NCBI GenBank assembly: GCA_951394045.1
Contig: OX595999.1
Location: 1,674,001 to 1,738,000, forward strand
Source of the DNA: Nitzschia sp. DOCU1
Lineage: Eukaryota > Bacillariophyta > Bacillariophyceae > Bacillariales > Bacillariaceae
Reading direction: 5' to 3'
Length of the DNA: 64,000 bases
The notes under the pieces were generated by a model that saw nothing but the letters and a program-made list of their open reading frames with translations, did not search any database and was not told where the DNA came from. This document shows positions 30,701-39,572 of the stretch, piece by piece; within the stretch, counting starts at the first letter, position 1; each line of letters starts with the position of its first letter. The position numbers were made by a program, and so were the translations under genes.

Positions 30701-30929
30701 CTGAATAAGCTGATCCGTCACTTGGAGACTGGCTTCGATGGGACACATCATCATCGTTAACATGAGGGGGCGAGCCCTCTTCCGAGTAATACGTCTCGTT
30801 GGCGCTGGTATTGTCGTCTTGCACACTTTCATCATCATCATCATCTTCCGAAGTTGCCATACGATCTTCGTCCTCTTCAAAAGACGATCGCAAAACATCT
30901 TCCTCATAATCGAGTCGCAGCAACACCAT
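24702..30929 (-). CDS. giant Ser/Arg-rich low-complexity protein, 2075 residues
   Basis: A single uninterrupted frame. Residues 1-100 are very acidic (a run of Asp after MATSE). Residues about 100-370 are SR/SY repeats built on SYSSRSRTDRGAEDDRSYQS. Residues about 400-1700 are Ser/Asp/Glu-rich with many short phenylalanine modules such as DDFGDDFGDAFGDDLFG and SDIFGGDFFGS. Only the last 350 or so residues look folded (YVSVRNKGYLFCVEAAYMIL, MFSMAEWCHVHILMLYSRVF and FLEWTQYDWNSSW), with a hydrophobic patch near the end (WMIALLFDFCALPVA). I do not recognise the C-terminal domain. Scaffolding or phase separation fits such composition but is a guess. Confidence 0.75.
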   Translation of the reverse strand: MVLLRLDYEEDVLRSSFEEDEDRMATSEDDDDDESVQDDNTSANETYYSEEGSPPHVNDDDVSHRSQSPSDGSAYSGSQDFQDSYHSSQGSRSRSRHSHNDDDRSYDSQRSQSQNSGEESRSYYSPRSGASRSQQSEEGSYSSRSRSSQNMDYGEDVSYRSGSERSGRSYSSRSRTDHGSEDDQSRGQSLEGSYSSRRRDDEEEVSYRSGHHSGSERSGHSYSSRSRTDRGAEYDRSYQSGASRSQNSGSERSGRSYSSRSRTDRGAEDDRSYQSGASGASRSYYSEEGSRRSGGSIRRSSRRSSYESRGSANEDANRSLSERSEGSYSSRSSRSTSRRSRSGHSRSSRGSQSRGSQRRGSGSSRSYGSGSHYSSHPSHSARSGSSVEDKEDEHEILAFHESVGGSLIDQPVPESDDEDDDDDDDDGQIPGEQNAQQDQLFRPEIGENSQEQWPADPVSGDGDDVFGGFQDAFPVAAPADGMDVNFEDHLFGDNQSGESGKEAAKEWKKSDVDEEVFGGDDAGDTQRHKDRFGEEADYSTDRNEVKDTFKAFHRSLDKVDSEELGGMSREFNMSPSKAPSEAPSSTRSELSSMERSRPQDGASASTKSDNPETGQHETDDEPKFVSEKSTESSQNIFEDSAFDDQAGFGEAVPVPISFKNIKADDFGDDFGDAFGDDLFGNASSPDSKVFESDPEGSTRSDDVTSEGGDDDTFFGQLEESKPADFCFPTEDKAGSFAAGDHIFKEEAANENAHAFTPSLNDNENEPFSQSKASRSIASNKSSLHASSGMEELSTASKSVASQSASTRLSTTSRSSGSSKPSHHASSHSDDIFSSTESASPRHSKAGQSPGSARSSQLEMFATREDLSGGAYTAATAQGHNSDAISMTSKLSRASTRSSRSSGSSGERHVSPTKKNPSISEYLPPSLAKAEMRSTDSRSEDPSIDVSDVFGLSTDGSVPAHGRSSTSFGEQSRGSKSSHAKSVSSRRGASHPFVINEDEVLPDSLDDVSFGIFSTKDATPHTESFSSSQASLKHASIRSRSSSNAGSKHAIDIFNSDGFGKQPHSESFSSQASSRQSSVKSRASCSATGRKEAIDMFQGGDFGTESFAGSQALSEASNGRDSARPSMQDFFAPTEDAAPGKLFKEARATFESSIGKDGFPESSFTENFFAASPKQAAQNVSGWSPDKADDAVFGEESFKSPRSQSISEAGSQPRQSDIFGGDFFGSSGSGQESGVADDPSGSRLSESFGTSKDYSDQIPRKEESPRRAEIIADDHESASSDGAEGGFGQSATHFHEKSITLGDVFGESKVADFGRPAQEPDKPSSGTSGHSTSRSRTDSGTGDYSSRRSGSYDSSHRQSESFQSERNSGESYERSHNSRSGSYVSSHPSRSVRSTESRSYTSRSRSYGSSHPSGSSRSAEEESKRSESQGSGSRSRQTSSRSQLSRSSRSSSRSSAKFSQGEAGSRKADPIEPTGESFEYPYSDEESKSPAPSYQSSHPSQSSRSSGLGERSGGFGSRSESSASLLERSPNRESFSDASNSRSRPRSRSSGYGSSRSPSRERSRQSSFGQDTDRSQSTFNASFSSDERSGVQPIGSPKSATPQVAQQVFGVDDDLQGRETPSSFEASFSSRSYESVSARRSPRTQPAVDTPLRPPSSVTSERTSSQQSTGESSRSLPKDVSAHPPERLDEMSTRGEEDKSAAVASLADTSKNVAPIEESKPVPEPSSTPRESPGQVIPDVDTLATGESPSLSILRQFAVPLVNKKENVYVSVRNKGYLFCVEAAYMILLEIRPRIRYMFSMAEWCHVHILMLYSRVFDCELKAAGIDPPEDFRIHLPDEIQVLEPLALALSSIGIVDDASLGVRYVPVAKPLYRKVHGDDPEPPYEVPDPEDVTEFLEWTQYDWNSSWIKVEQAREARKVMAAADGIQLPEKAFPSNDSKLLQWEQLALEKWLGYDDNLWFSYDQTVRMLRRKFCFVDFPTKSPKGSYAWLIPRLVIHSESTSITSTETITIESVVCKIPKPTLSAEVWMIALLFDFCALPVARTITWYYQTKPVNNLEAVASAFLRSAVKSNKKK
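30109..30295 (-). repeat. 105-bp (35-residue) tandem repeat inside the Ser/Arg-rich gene
   Basis: Bases 30109-30190 recur with few changes at 30214-30295, a period of 105 bp. A more diverged third copy lies around 30390-30470. Each unit encodes about 35 residues around the GSERSG-R/H-SYSSRSRTDRGAE module and keeps the frame. Confidence 0.75.
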
Positions 30930-31989
30930 TTCGGCCAGAACGCGAGTGGAAAATTATCTCGAAACTAGCTGATCCGAAGCGGCAGCGATTTCTGATGCGA
31001 CACACCAGCGTTGCCCTCAGTGACGATTTCACCAGTTGTTTCCGTTACCGTTCCATGTTCAATCGAAATTGAATGGATTGCTCACTGTGATGTGCTTCCA
31101 AATAGTCATGCCCTCCACCAGCGAAAGCATGTCCCATCCTCGAGTTTCTGTCGTTGCCGACACTTTCGTTTTTAGAGTAAATTTTCATTGAACATTTTTG
31201 GCGTCCCCGAATTTCCCGCCAAACGGACGATGTACAGACGGTAGACGAACGAAAGCGCTGGAACCGACGGACGACAGGCATACCTTCGCCTCGGCCGGCG
31301 CGCAATGGATTGACCGACCCCTTGGATCACTCTATCTCCTATGCGACATAAGCGCCGCAAGGCGTCAGTGAGGAGACAACGTTGTGATAGTAGTGGACAA
31401 AAGAGACTGAACAGAAAAGAATCTACTTGGAAACCATGGGCTAGTCGGATGAATGAGCTATTTGCGGAAATGTTAGGTCTGCACTGAGAAACATGGTGCT
31501 GCTGGTGGTATAGTACTACTACTTCATTGCTGTAGAAGTGCGGCATGCAATGGATCTACATCGCGTTTACTGGACTTTTTGGAATAGTTGCGAACATCTA
31601 GTATCTTGAATACCGAAAGATGGAAACTCCCGGGTGGTGTGGATAGAGAAGGAAGACGGATCCTCCTCGGTCCTCCTCGACTCGCGCCGAAATGCCTTCT
31701 TGTTCGTCGTCGTCCGGGGGCTGATGCAGCTCCTGGTGGCGGCTGTGCTTAAACACGAGTACTAGCGCCACTATATACTTGTAAAATAGTGGAGCTGGTG
31801 CTTCAGTAAAGGCAATAGCTGAGGAGTGTAGTAGTTGCTTCTTGCGAATCTCATTCTTCTTTATGTGAGAAGTGAACGACGTTCGTTGCAGGAGGCAGGC
31901 GGTGTTGCCCAATGGATCTCACCTCATCTGCTCGTCCTGTTTGCGGCTGCCTCGAGTCTCCTCGTCCCCTGTAACTAGTTTCTTCTAGC
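30930..31989. other. intergenic, no convincing gene
   Basis: About 1.06 kb upstream of the giant gene. Several open frames of 86-124 codons overlap on both strands and none shows family features. The promoter of the giant gene should be near 30930-31200. Confidence 0.4.
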
Positions 31990-32724
31990 TTATTCGTCCT
32001 CGTCGTCCCACTCCTCAAAATCGATCCGTAGAACCTCGTCTGCCTCATCGAGTATTTGCAAAATATCAGCCAGCGAAGCACTTGTCCTCGTTGTCGCATT
32101 CCTGCTTGTGGCGGCAGCCGCATCATCAGCGTAGCCACTGGGGTAGTCCTGGTAGCTTGCGGGGAGCATCGCATTGGAACAAGTGCATGGTGGTGCTCCT
32201 GGTGGCGGTGAAGCAGGAGCCGTATCTGGATGCTGACGATGGTAGAAGCAGTACGGCGGGGGAGGACGGAGAACATCATGATCACTGAGGAAGGAGCTGC
32301 TCGTGCCATCCTGCCCATGGGGTTGTTCAAAATTATGATTTCTCTGAAAACCTTGATGAGAAGAACCGGTATGGTGAATACACCCATTCTGGCGGGCGAT
32401 GTGGCTGGCACCGTGATAAACACCACGGACATCATCATCCTCAGCAGGCAGAGTTCTTGTCGTTGCTGCCTGACCCCAATGATTCAGGACGACGACCCCA
32501 GCCTGACGAGGACATTCATCTTCGTGCTGGTGGTGGTTGCGGTGCTCCGAAATCCGCGTCGCATCATCGTCTTGTGCGCCGCCTGATGTTAGGCCATTTC
32601 GTAAGAGCCGCTCGTCCTCTTGTAGTTGCTCTTCCCGGCGGTCCCGTCCATCAGCAGTAGTAGTAGTATGACCACCGTCACCGCCATCCCTTCTTCTTCG
32701 TTTTGGTTGTGGTTCTTCAGCCAT
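31990..32724 (-). CDS. hypothetical His/Gln/Asp-rich protein with C-terminal LDxAxxVL motif
   Basis: 244 residues, ATG to stop. The start is basic (PKRRRR, nuclear-signal-like). The middle is low complexity with many His, Gln and Pro. The end is a likely amphipathic helix, LADILQILDEADEVLRIDF, followed by an acidic tip. No known domain. The gene at 34076-34651 has a similar acidic helix (EILDILDAALAVLDE), so the two may belong to one small family. The frame is supported mainly by length and this shared motif. Confidence 0.5.
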   Translation of the reverse strand: MAEEPQPKRRRRDGGDGGHTTTTADGRDRREEQLQEDERLLRNGLTSGGAQDDDATRISEHRNHHQHEDECPRQAGVVVLNHWGQAATTRTLPAEDDDVRGVYHGASHIARQNGCIHHTGSSHQGFQRNHNFEQPHGQDGTSSSFLSDHDVLRPPPPYCFYHRQHPDTAPASPPPGAPPCTCSNAMLPASYQDYPSGYADDAAAATSRNATTRTSASLADILQILDEADEVLRIDFEEWDDEDE

Positions 32725-34075
32725 GGTTGTTTCAACGTTGTTTCTTGTCTTTCGGGAGTGCAGTAATGAGGGAAATTATGAAGGAGACGAAGGGCATTAG
32801 CTAGCGCCGTCGACTCTCGTTCTTGTTGTGTTTGTTGTGCGAAGGCGGATCGCATAGGCTGATGATTCATTGATTCGCTTCGGTAGGGTGTAGAATGCCG
32901 ATGTTGGCGTTAGGCCCTATTCCGCATTCGTTTTTGTTATTGCGAAACGCAGTTCATCCGGCATTTGACGCTTGCGTACGATGTATTAGTCATGCAAAAT
33001 GGTGGCTCGGTTATCTTCAAATAGTAAATGCTACAAATCCAGCTGCCTGAAACTTCTTTGCTGTACTCTAAAGAGATGGTGAGAAACATGAACAGCACTT
33101 CGTCCCTTCTTCATGGTCCTCTACAAGCTTTGTTTCTGTAGAAAATAATTAGAATCGGGACGCTACAACCATTGTAGAACATGGCTTTAGATGCTGCACT
33201 TAAATAACTCAAATAAGCCCCAAACCCAGCGTCTCTCTCAAGAGTATTCCTCAGGATGTGTCGTGACATGCACTTGGTGTTTGCGTGCTAGGACGAACAA
33301 ACCTCAATGGCCTGACTCCTTGTATGGGAGTCCCAAGGATACAAGTGTTCGTCTATGAGTAGATACTATCCCGTTTGCAATTCCATTGCTAGTTCGATGC
33401 TACTGCCCCCGGCAGCACTAGTCCACGAACAACAATCACGCAACAACAAGAAGACCACATCATCATCTCAACAAAACGTTCGTGTGCTCTGAGCCTGGGG
33501 ATACTATCTTAGCTAGTGGTGGAGTAGTAGTGATAGTAGTAGCACCTTCTTCAGGAGCCAGCAGCAAGAAGAAGAAGAAGAAGCAAAGCGCCACGTTTTC
33601 GAACGTACTCCTATCATGACGATGTGCTCGGTCTTGGGTTTTTGTTTTGCTTTTCTTGTTCTTTGTTGCTATAAAGACCTGGCAACTAGAACTACTAGAC
33701 AGTTCTTCTTGCTCCTTGGTTGATAGTCGTGCGTGCAACTAGCAGCACCAGCAGTCGGCGGCCTTATTGTTCAAAATCAGCAGCAACAGCAAACATCGTT
33801 TGCAGCGCCGACGCGGCACGACCACGAGTAGGAGGAGCTCTAGTTCTTTGTTTACTACTCCTCACATACTATTAGCAGCACCAAGAAGTGTATAAGTTAA
33901 AGCAGCAGCGTGGAGTACTTCTTCTAGTAGACGCTAGTATAACAGGAGGAGCGTCCTCTGTTCGTCAGCGTCTGCATAGTAGTAGGACTCAACAAGAAGG
34001 CGGAGACGATGATCGTGAAAAAAGAACAAAGAAAGCAATCGCCGTAGTATTAGTTTTAGTACTATACTTTAGTAG
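32725..34075. other. intergenic, trinucleotide-rich
   Basis: About 1.35 kb with many AGC/AAG/CAA runs (for example 33560-33590 and 33770-33800). Open frames of 77-93 codons exist but are simple-sequence translations (poly-Phe, poly-Lys), so none is called. Confidence 0.45.
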
Positions 34076-34651
34076 TTACTTGAAGAAGCAAGGAGGCAAC
34101 GGCAGGGATTGTTCATTTTGATACAACGGGTGTGTCCGCCGGAGGTGCTGTTGGCTCATGATGCTGGCCCGCGAAGAAGGAAGTTGCTGAAGGCGAAAGA
34201 AAGAAGAATTCTCGGCTAGTACCCCCTCTTCGTCGGCTGCAGTCTCGTCAAGGACAGCCAAAGCGGCGTCAAGTATATCCAAAATTTCTCCATAATGGTC
34301 GTCTTGCTTGACGCCTGAGAAGAACGAGAAATCAACGAAAGCAGGAAGCTGGCCTTCTTCTATCATTGTTCTTTTTTCTCCTCGTTCCGTTTCGAGCTGC
34401 TGTTCTCGAGTATCTTGATGCACTTCTTCATGATCTTGTTCTTGCTGTTGATGCGATTTTGGGGCATGTGGATTTTCGTCATGCTGGAAGAATGATGTAG
34501 CATCGGCAGAAGAAAAGAAACAATCAGCAGCCCCGTCTTCGACTGTTAGCGGCGTGACGCCGGACTGATGATGATCATGTCCTTCTTGTTCATGATCGAC
34601 CTGTTCGTGGTCGTCCATGCTGTTCATCATTGTTTGCTGTTGATCTTTCAT
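34076..34651 (-). CDS. hypothetical acidic His/Gln-rich protein with LDxAxxVL motif
   Basis: 191 residues, ATG to stop. Low-complexity His, Gln, Glu and Asp dominate the first 100 residues. The helix EILDILDAALAVLDETAADE follows and the end is basic and Pro-rich. It shares the DILxILDxAxxVL pattern with 31990-32724, about 1.4 kb away on the same strand, suggesting an old duplication. No enzyme or binding domain is recognised. Confidence 0.5.
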   Translation of the reverse strand: MKDQQQTMMNSMDDHEQVDHEQEGHDHHQSGVTPLTVEDGAADCFFSSADATSFFQHDENPHAPKSHQQQEQDHEEVHQDTREQQLETERGEKRTMIEEGQLPAFVDFSFFSGVKQDDHYGEILDILDAALAVLDETAADEEGVLAENSSFFRLQQLPSSRASIMSQQHLRRTHPLYQNEQSLPLPPCFFK

Positions 34652-36131
34652 GTCTTTTTCGTTTCTGGGCTTTTTGTTTTGTTGATTCTGTTGAACAAAG
34701 AAGAGAACGAGTTTTTATGAGAAGCGAGGAGTACACCCAATCTCCTTGGGTTTGCTAGAGCTCGGCAGTGTTGCCGATCAATTGGCCTTAGACATAAAAA
34801 CTTTCTGGTCCTTTTGTTATTTGTCTTTCTTACGGCAACATCCGCAACCAGCTGCCACTGGATAAATTGAACATCCAAATCAGATGGTTGAAGCACTGAT
34901 AGTCATTCCTTGTAGTTTACGTTTACTGCGAGGATACACCTCTAATCCCATCAATGTGTATTTTGTGTAGTTTCATTCCACAAATTTTGCCTATGTAAAA
35001 GGACTCTGAAGCATAGTGACTCGGATTGAGATAGTTTTGCCCGTGGAATATTATAATAGTTTTCACGTACAAAACGAATCCGAATTCGTCGAAAGAACCG
35101 AGACTCAATGTGCTGTATAAAAATATGGCCGGCGGCGGCATGTCGTTTCGGCGTACTACAGCCGACGGACGACGATTATACTATTACGGATGATACCCAA
35201 TGGCGAAGACGCCGTAGCGATGGGAGGAGGCGGGAGCGTTTCACTCTAGAAGTCTTTTGGTGATAACGTCGTCTCCGCCACCTACCCCAGAGGAAGTACA
35301 AGCGAGAGCAACAACAGCAATAAATTCTACTCTGTGGTCCGTTGAAGACGAAGCGGATCATGGAGAAAAGAATGGAGAATGCGGCTAGAGCAAGATTGAA
35401 GTGGAGAATAGAATACAGCTTGTTAGTGCTACGTAGTACTCGGTAGTATCGTACTATTATCGTCCTCAACACCTCAACAAGAACAACGAAGCTATTGTTG
35501 TAGTACAACGAGTGGAGACACGAATGCTGCTTAATATTACCAACATAGCAGGAGGGTAGGAGGAATTGTCCTCTCGCGGAGTTGCTGAATCGGTCGAGGA
35601 GAGAATGATTCTTCTTGGCCTCCTGCTGCTGCTAGTAGTATTATCGAACATACTCTAGCACTACTACATCAGCGTTGATGAAGATATCCTCACTACCGGT
35701 AGGAGTAGCCCTGCTTCCGGCAGACGATTCTTCAAGAAGCTCAATAGTTCTGGCAGCAACAACAATAGTGCGCAAGAACAGTTGTATTGTCAAGAGGCTT
35801 TTGCCGCCATGGTGGTGATTGTGGTGGCGTCTTCCCTCGTGCCTCATGGCGCGCCGGGAGGCCTTGTGGGCGAGCGGGCATCTCCTCGGACCCCCAACGA
35901 AGGAACAGTACGTATGAGATCGAACACTCCCAGTACATATGTGCTAATGTACTCATGACTCGGAAAGGAACGGGTCATCCGTTGAATCCCATCTGGCACA
36001 AAACCGGTGCGACTTCGTGTGATGATAGGAATCCACCAACAATTAGCATCATCGGCATTCCTGAGTTGAGATCTCTTAACCCCTACCTTCCCAGCATACT
36101 TTGTATTGCCAATGTCCTATTGTTAATCGCC
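34652..36131. other. intergenic, no convincing gene
   Basis: About 1.5 kb upstream of the EF-hand gene. Open frames of 60-110 codons lie mostly in repetitive CTAG/AGC-rich sequence. The EF-hand frame extends open into 35787-36131 but without features, so that part is taken as 5' UTR. Confidence 0.4.
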
Positions 36132-37019
36132 ATGGGATGTTGTATCGGGAAACCCGCGTTATCCAAAGAAGTTTTGGACACGGACATTGACAAAGATGGC
36201 TTGATTTCCAAAGACGAGTTATCGACCTTTATTGCTCGCAATGAAAAGTTGTACGTCATGCTGGCCGTCAATCTGGGGCTGCCCGAAGAAAAGTGTCGAG
36301 AAATTGCTACCGAAGTCGCCTATCAAATGTCCAAGCGCTCTCGGCCCGATGCGAGTTTACGCGAGCTCACAGACTCGACTCGGATTCGCCAACCGACTGT
36401 CCAAGAATTCCAGGGCTTTTTGGATTTCTTGGAACAGCCCAAGGGACAACAAGAATTCTTTCATCGAACCGTCTTTGCGACGTATGACGTAGATCAAAGT
36501 GGATATATTGAGCCGCATGAACTCGACAACTTTTTGGATGTCTTTTATCAAGCCGGATCCATCTTTGCGGGAGATGTAAGACTTCCCAAAAAGGCCAAAC
36601 TCAAAAAGGAAGTCATGAGGCAATTAGACACCAACAAGGATGGCAAGCTAGAATTTTCGGAACTACGAACGTTAATATCGGGTGGAGCGAGAGCGGGTCT
36701 CCATTTTACAGACGACGATTATGTCGATAGCGGGGAAGAGCGAGAAAAGGAACGAGCGGCCAAGGAAGCCGCGGATACGGCGGCGGCGGCGGAAGCAGCA
36801 AAGAAGAAAACGGAAAAGAGAAAAAAGCACAAAAAGACAGAAAAAACAGCGGATGGATCCAAACCAAAATCATCCAAAGGAGGCTCTTCGAAAAAGAAGA
36901 AGAAATCGTCCTCCTCGTCTGGCGATCCAGCCGACAAGGAAAAGTCCAAAAAGCGGCGGCACCACAAACCAAAGGCCAAAGAGGGCGAAAGCAGTGAAGC
37001 AGCAGCAGCAACGTCATAG
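36132..37019 (+). CDS. EF-hand calcium-binding protein with acylation-type N terminus
   Basis: 295 residues from the ATG at 36132. That start is preferred over upstream in-frame ATGs because it gives MGCCIGK, a Gly2/Cys3/Cys4 start fit for N-myristoylation and palmitoylation, and because it leads straight into the first EF hand. Three calcium loops are visible: D18-E29 (DIDKDGLISKDE), DVDQSGYIEPHE and DTNKDGKLEFSE, each with the acidic positions and central Gly intact. After residue about 200 comes a highly charged Lys/Ala/Ser tail (KKKTEKRKKHKKTEK) that could bind acidic membranes or nucleic acid. It is probably a membrane-attached Ca2+ sensor. It converges on the metacaspase gene, 168 bp away; metacaspases are often Ca2+-activated, but a link is only suggestive. 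Confidence 0.88.
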   Translation: MGCCIGKPALSKEVLDTDIDKDGLISKDELSTFIARNEKLYVMLAVNLGLPEEKCREIATEVAYQMSKRSRPDASLRELTDSTRIRQPTVQEFQGFLDFLEQPKGQQEFFHRTVFATYDVDQSGYIEPHELDNFLDVFYQAGSIFAGDVRLPKKAKLKKEVMRQLDTNKDGKLEFSELRTLISGGARAGLHFTDDDYVDSGEEREKERAAKEAADTAAAAEAAKKKTEKRKKHKKTEKTADGSKPKSSKGGSSKKKKKSSSSSGDPADKEKSKKRRHHKPKAKEGESSEAAAATS

Positions 37020-37187
37020 CGTATGTGTAATCTCTGCTAGCTAGAGTAGACTTAGAACATTGAGGTTTTTGGGTTTCTATCGTGTGTGGGAGATTCAATA
37101 ACGGTCAGGTACTATCACTTTTAGGATCGAGTCGATAGTTACTCCTTTGATGCGTTTTGGGCGGATTCCATCTCCAAGGGACATATC

Positions 37188-38746
37188 TTATTTATTCATG
37201 ACTTCTCCCAAGATCTTGAGAATCTTTTTGCCCATGTCACCACATTTTTTCCAGTCAAAGTCAGCATCCAACATCATCATTGGCGGGAAATCGCCGAAAT
37301 CGCCGCCACCACCTCCACCGCCGCCGCTGGATTGGTACTTGCCGTCGGCTTGGAAGATAAATGGCAAATCCAAAATGGTACCCGAGTGGCAGCAGTCCAT
37401 CTAGAAATAATTAACAATAGATAGAAGAAGAAACAATCAGCACGATATAATGGTGAATCCAACACACACACCGCGATCGCAAGCAGCATTACGTACCAAC
37501 GAGACGACATGAACCCCTTGTGGAAGTCCCTTGACAAGAATATCGTACAAGTCATCATCACGAATCATACCCGACTTGGCATAGTCGACGGGGCACAACG
37601 CTTGAAGGAGAAAGAGTAATCAAAGGAAATGAGTTCACAAGAATAACTCTGATGATTGCCCGCGACTAACAAGGCCCATACATATTGTGCCAAATGCAGC
37701 CCAACAACTCACCTTCATCATATCCATCATCTTCATCGCCGTCATCGTCTTTAATGTTACATCCATGGCCCGAATAATGCAAAAAGATTGAATCGCCAGG
37801 CTGGGAGTCGGCCACAACTTTTTTGTAGGCCGCCATCATATTTGCCTTGGTCGGAGCAGGATGGTCACCATCATCCATCAAGACTACAATATTGTCTTCT
37901 TCAAAGCCATGCACATTCATAATGTACTTTTTCTGATTTAGATGTGGTCGTCGGGCAAGCGGAAGAGCGGTATTGTCAGCCGACGAACTGTTCTTTAGAC
38001 GACGACGAAAAGCGAAAATCCATTGTTGGACGTACCATGTTACCGACATCATTGTGGCATCCACTCTATTTTGGATAGCAACCGCGTTAGATCATAGCAA
38101 TAATAACTCTGGGGGGCATTCTACTCCATTTCGTTTCTCTTGCGACTTACCAATTCTCCCGGATTGTCTCCAATATAGTTGATTCCAACCATGACAGCTC
38201 GCTTGGTACCATTAAAGTTGTCAGGTACCAAATCAAACTTGTGAGTCAAATCCAATTCCACAGTAGAAGTCAATTGCGGGATTTGCGTATACGAATGCTC
38301 CTTGAGAATACCTCGCATCTGGTCCAACACTTCGAGAAAGCTCAAGTCCTTTTCAGGAACTTGTTCATCCTTGTACAATACATTCAACAAGGTCGAAGTA
38401 CAAGCTCCACCAGCCTTTCCGGCAGGGTCAGGCAAACGAAAGTTGCTAGTATAGTAAAAACGGGGAGAGAGGGAAACGAAAAGAGGTAAGAAGATATGTC
38501 AGGGTGCGAAAACGAAACCCCCCTTCATGTCCCCATTGCAATGGATACTACTACTCACGCCACATTGCTAACATCCGCAGAAGTTTGAGAATCGTCACAT
38601 CCCGAAATCATGATAATATCGGCACTCAAAATCTTGGGTTTATCATCTCCGACGGCTTCAAAGACACGAGCCTTGACATCAGGATTCATAAACTTTTGGC
38701 GCGTCTCCTTGATCTTTTGACGAAGTTTGCGCAAACGACGGCCCAT
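37188..38746 (-). CDS. type III metacaspase (p10 before p20), six exons
   Basis: Exons 38746-38559, 38445-38151, 38065-38036, 37932-37713, 37600-37497 and 37400-37188 join in frame to 349 residues. All five introns are GT-AG (85-113 bp). The p10-like part comes first (MISGCDDSQTSADV, then GGACTSTLLNVL), followed by p20: VMVGINYIGD, the conserved GCHNDVGNM, catalytic His in HYSGHG (about H227), DEALCPVDY, and catalytic Cys in DCCHSG (about C283). This swapped order defines type III metacaspases of algae with secondary plastids. They are Cys proteases cutting after Arg/Lys, tied to stress and cell death. The C terminus is Gly-rich then KKCGDMGKKILKIL. Exon 3 is only 30 bp and encodes exactly the GCxND motif region. 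Confidence 0.92.
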
Positions 38747-39572
38747 GGTGAATGAATGAATCAAATAATAATTACTTGTAGTAGAAAGAGGGGACAAGAT
38801 GGACAACAAGACTTTGTCGTTGTGTCGATCCGTGGCGATGTGAGAAGGGAATGGTGGCTGCTGCTGCTGCTCTTGGTGGGTGTCAGGCAAGTAGAAATAG
38901 GATTCTCTCCAGATATCGGACAAAGATCCACCGCGAACGGAATCTGGCGATCTTGCCTCAATCCCGGGAAATAGTCATTCGTAAAAAGACCCAAGATGAC
39001 GTCGGCATCAATTTCCAAAACGTCTGTCATTCAACCGATGGGAAGACCGGCGCGGTTCTATTGGAGGGCGATTGGATCGTTGACTACTTCAACTACTTGG
39101 ACTCTAACTGCTATTACTTCTCTAGTAGAAGATGTTGTCATAAGCAGAAGTACCCAGCGTCCGAAGTAGTCTGCTCCTGGATAGGATGATTCATTGTTTT
39201 TCGAAATCTTTGATTCGTAGTCGTGTTGCTTGCTAGCTACCGATCGACGAGATGGCGGAGCGGTGAGATTTGCTGGTTCTAGCTTGACTTTTGTTTTGAG
39301 ATACAAACCAAAAGGACGGGGTATCTATTCTTTCATGTTAGAAGCAGCAACAGCAACAACTAGAGAGTTGTGTACACTAGTAAAAAGATATCTAAATTAT
39401 AATTGTAATAAACATTTTGATTTCATTCACACCACCACAAGTGCTAGGAGCCAAACTTGATGAGGATTCCGCACATGCCCCATTCTTCAAAAAGGGGCCG
39501 TTCCGTCCGCATGTTTCGTTACTCTTGCACAGCACCAGCACATATACATTAATCCTAGTAGCGGTTTCACCA
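38747..39572. other. intergenic, metacaspase promoter side
   Basis: 826 bp upstream of the metacaspase start and downstream of the gene at 39573. A TGACGTCG site occurs near 38997, about 250 bp upstream of the metacaspase ATG. No gene is recognised among short open frames. Confidence 0.45.

Noticed and set aside
35176..35508. 110-codon minus-strand frame with Cys run
   Set aside because: Derived from AGC/ACA repeats; no conserved pattern.
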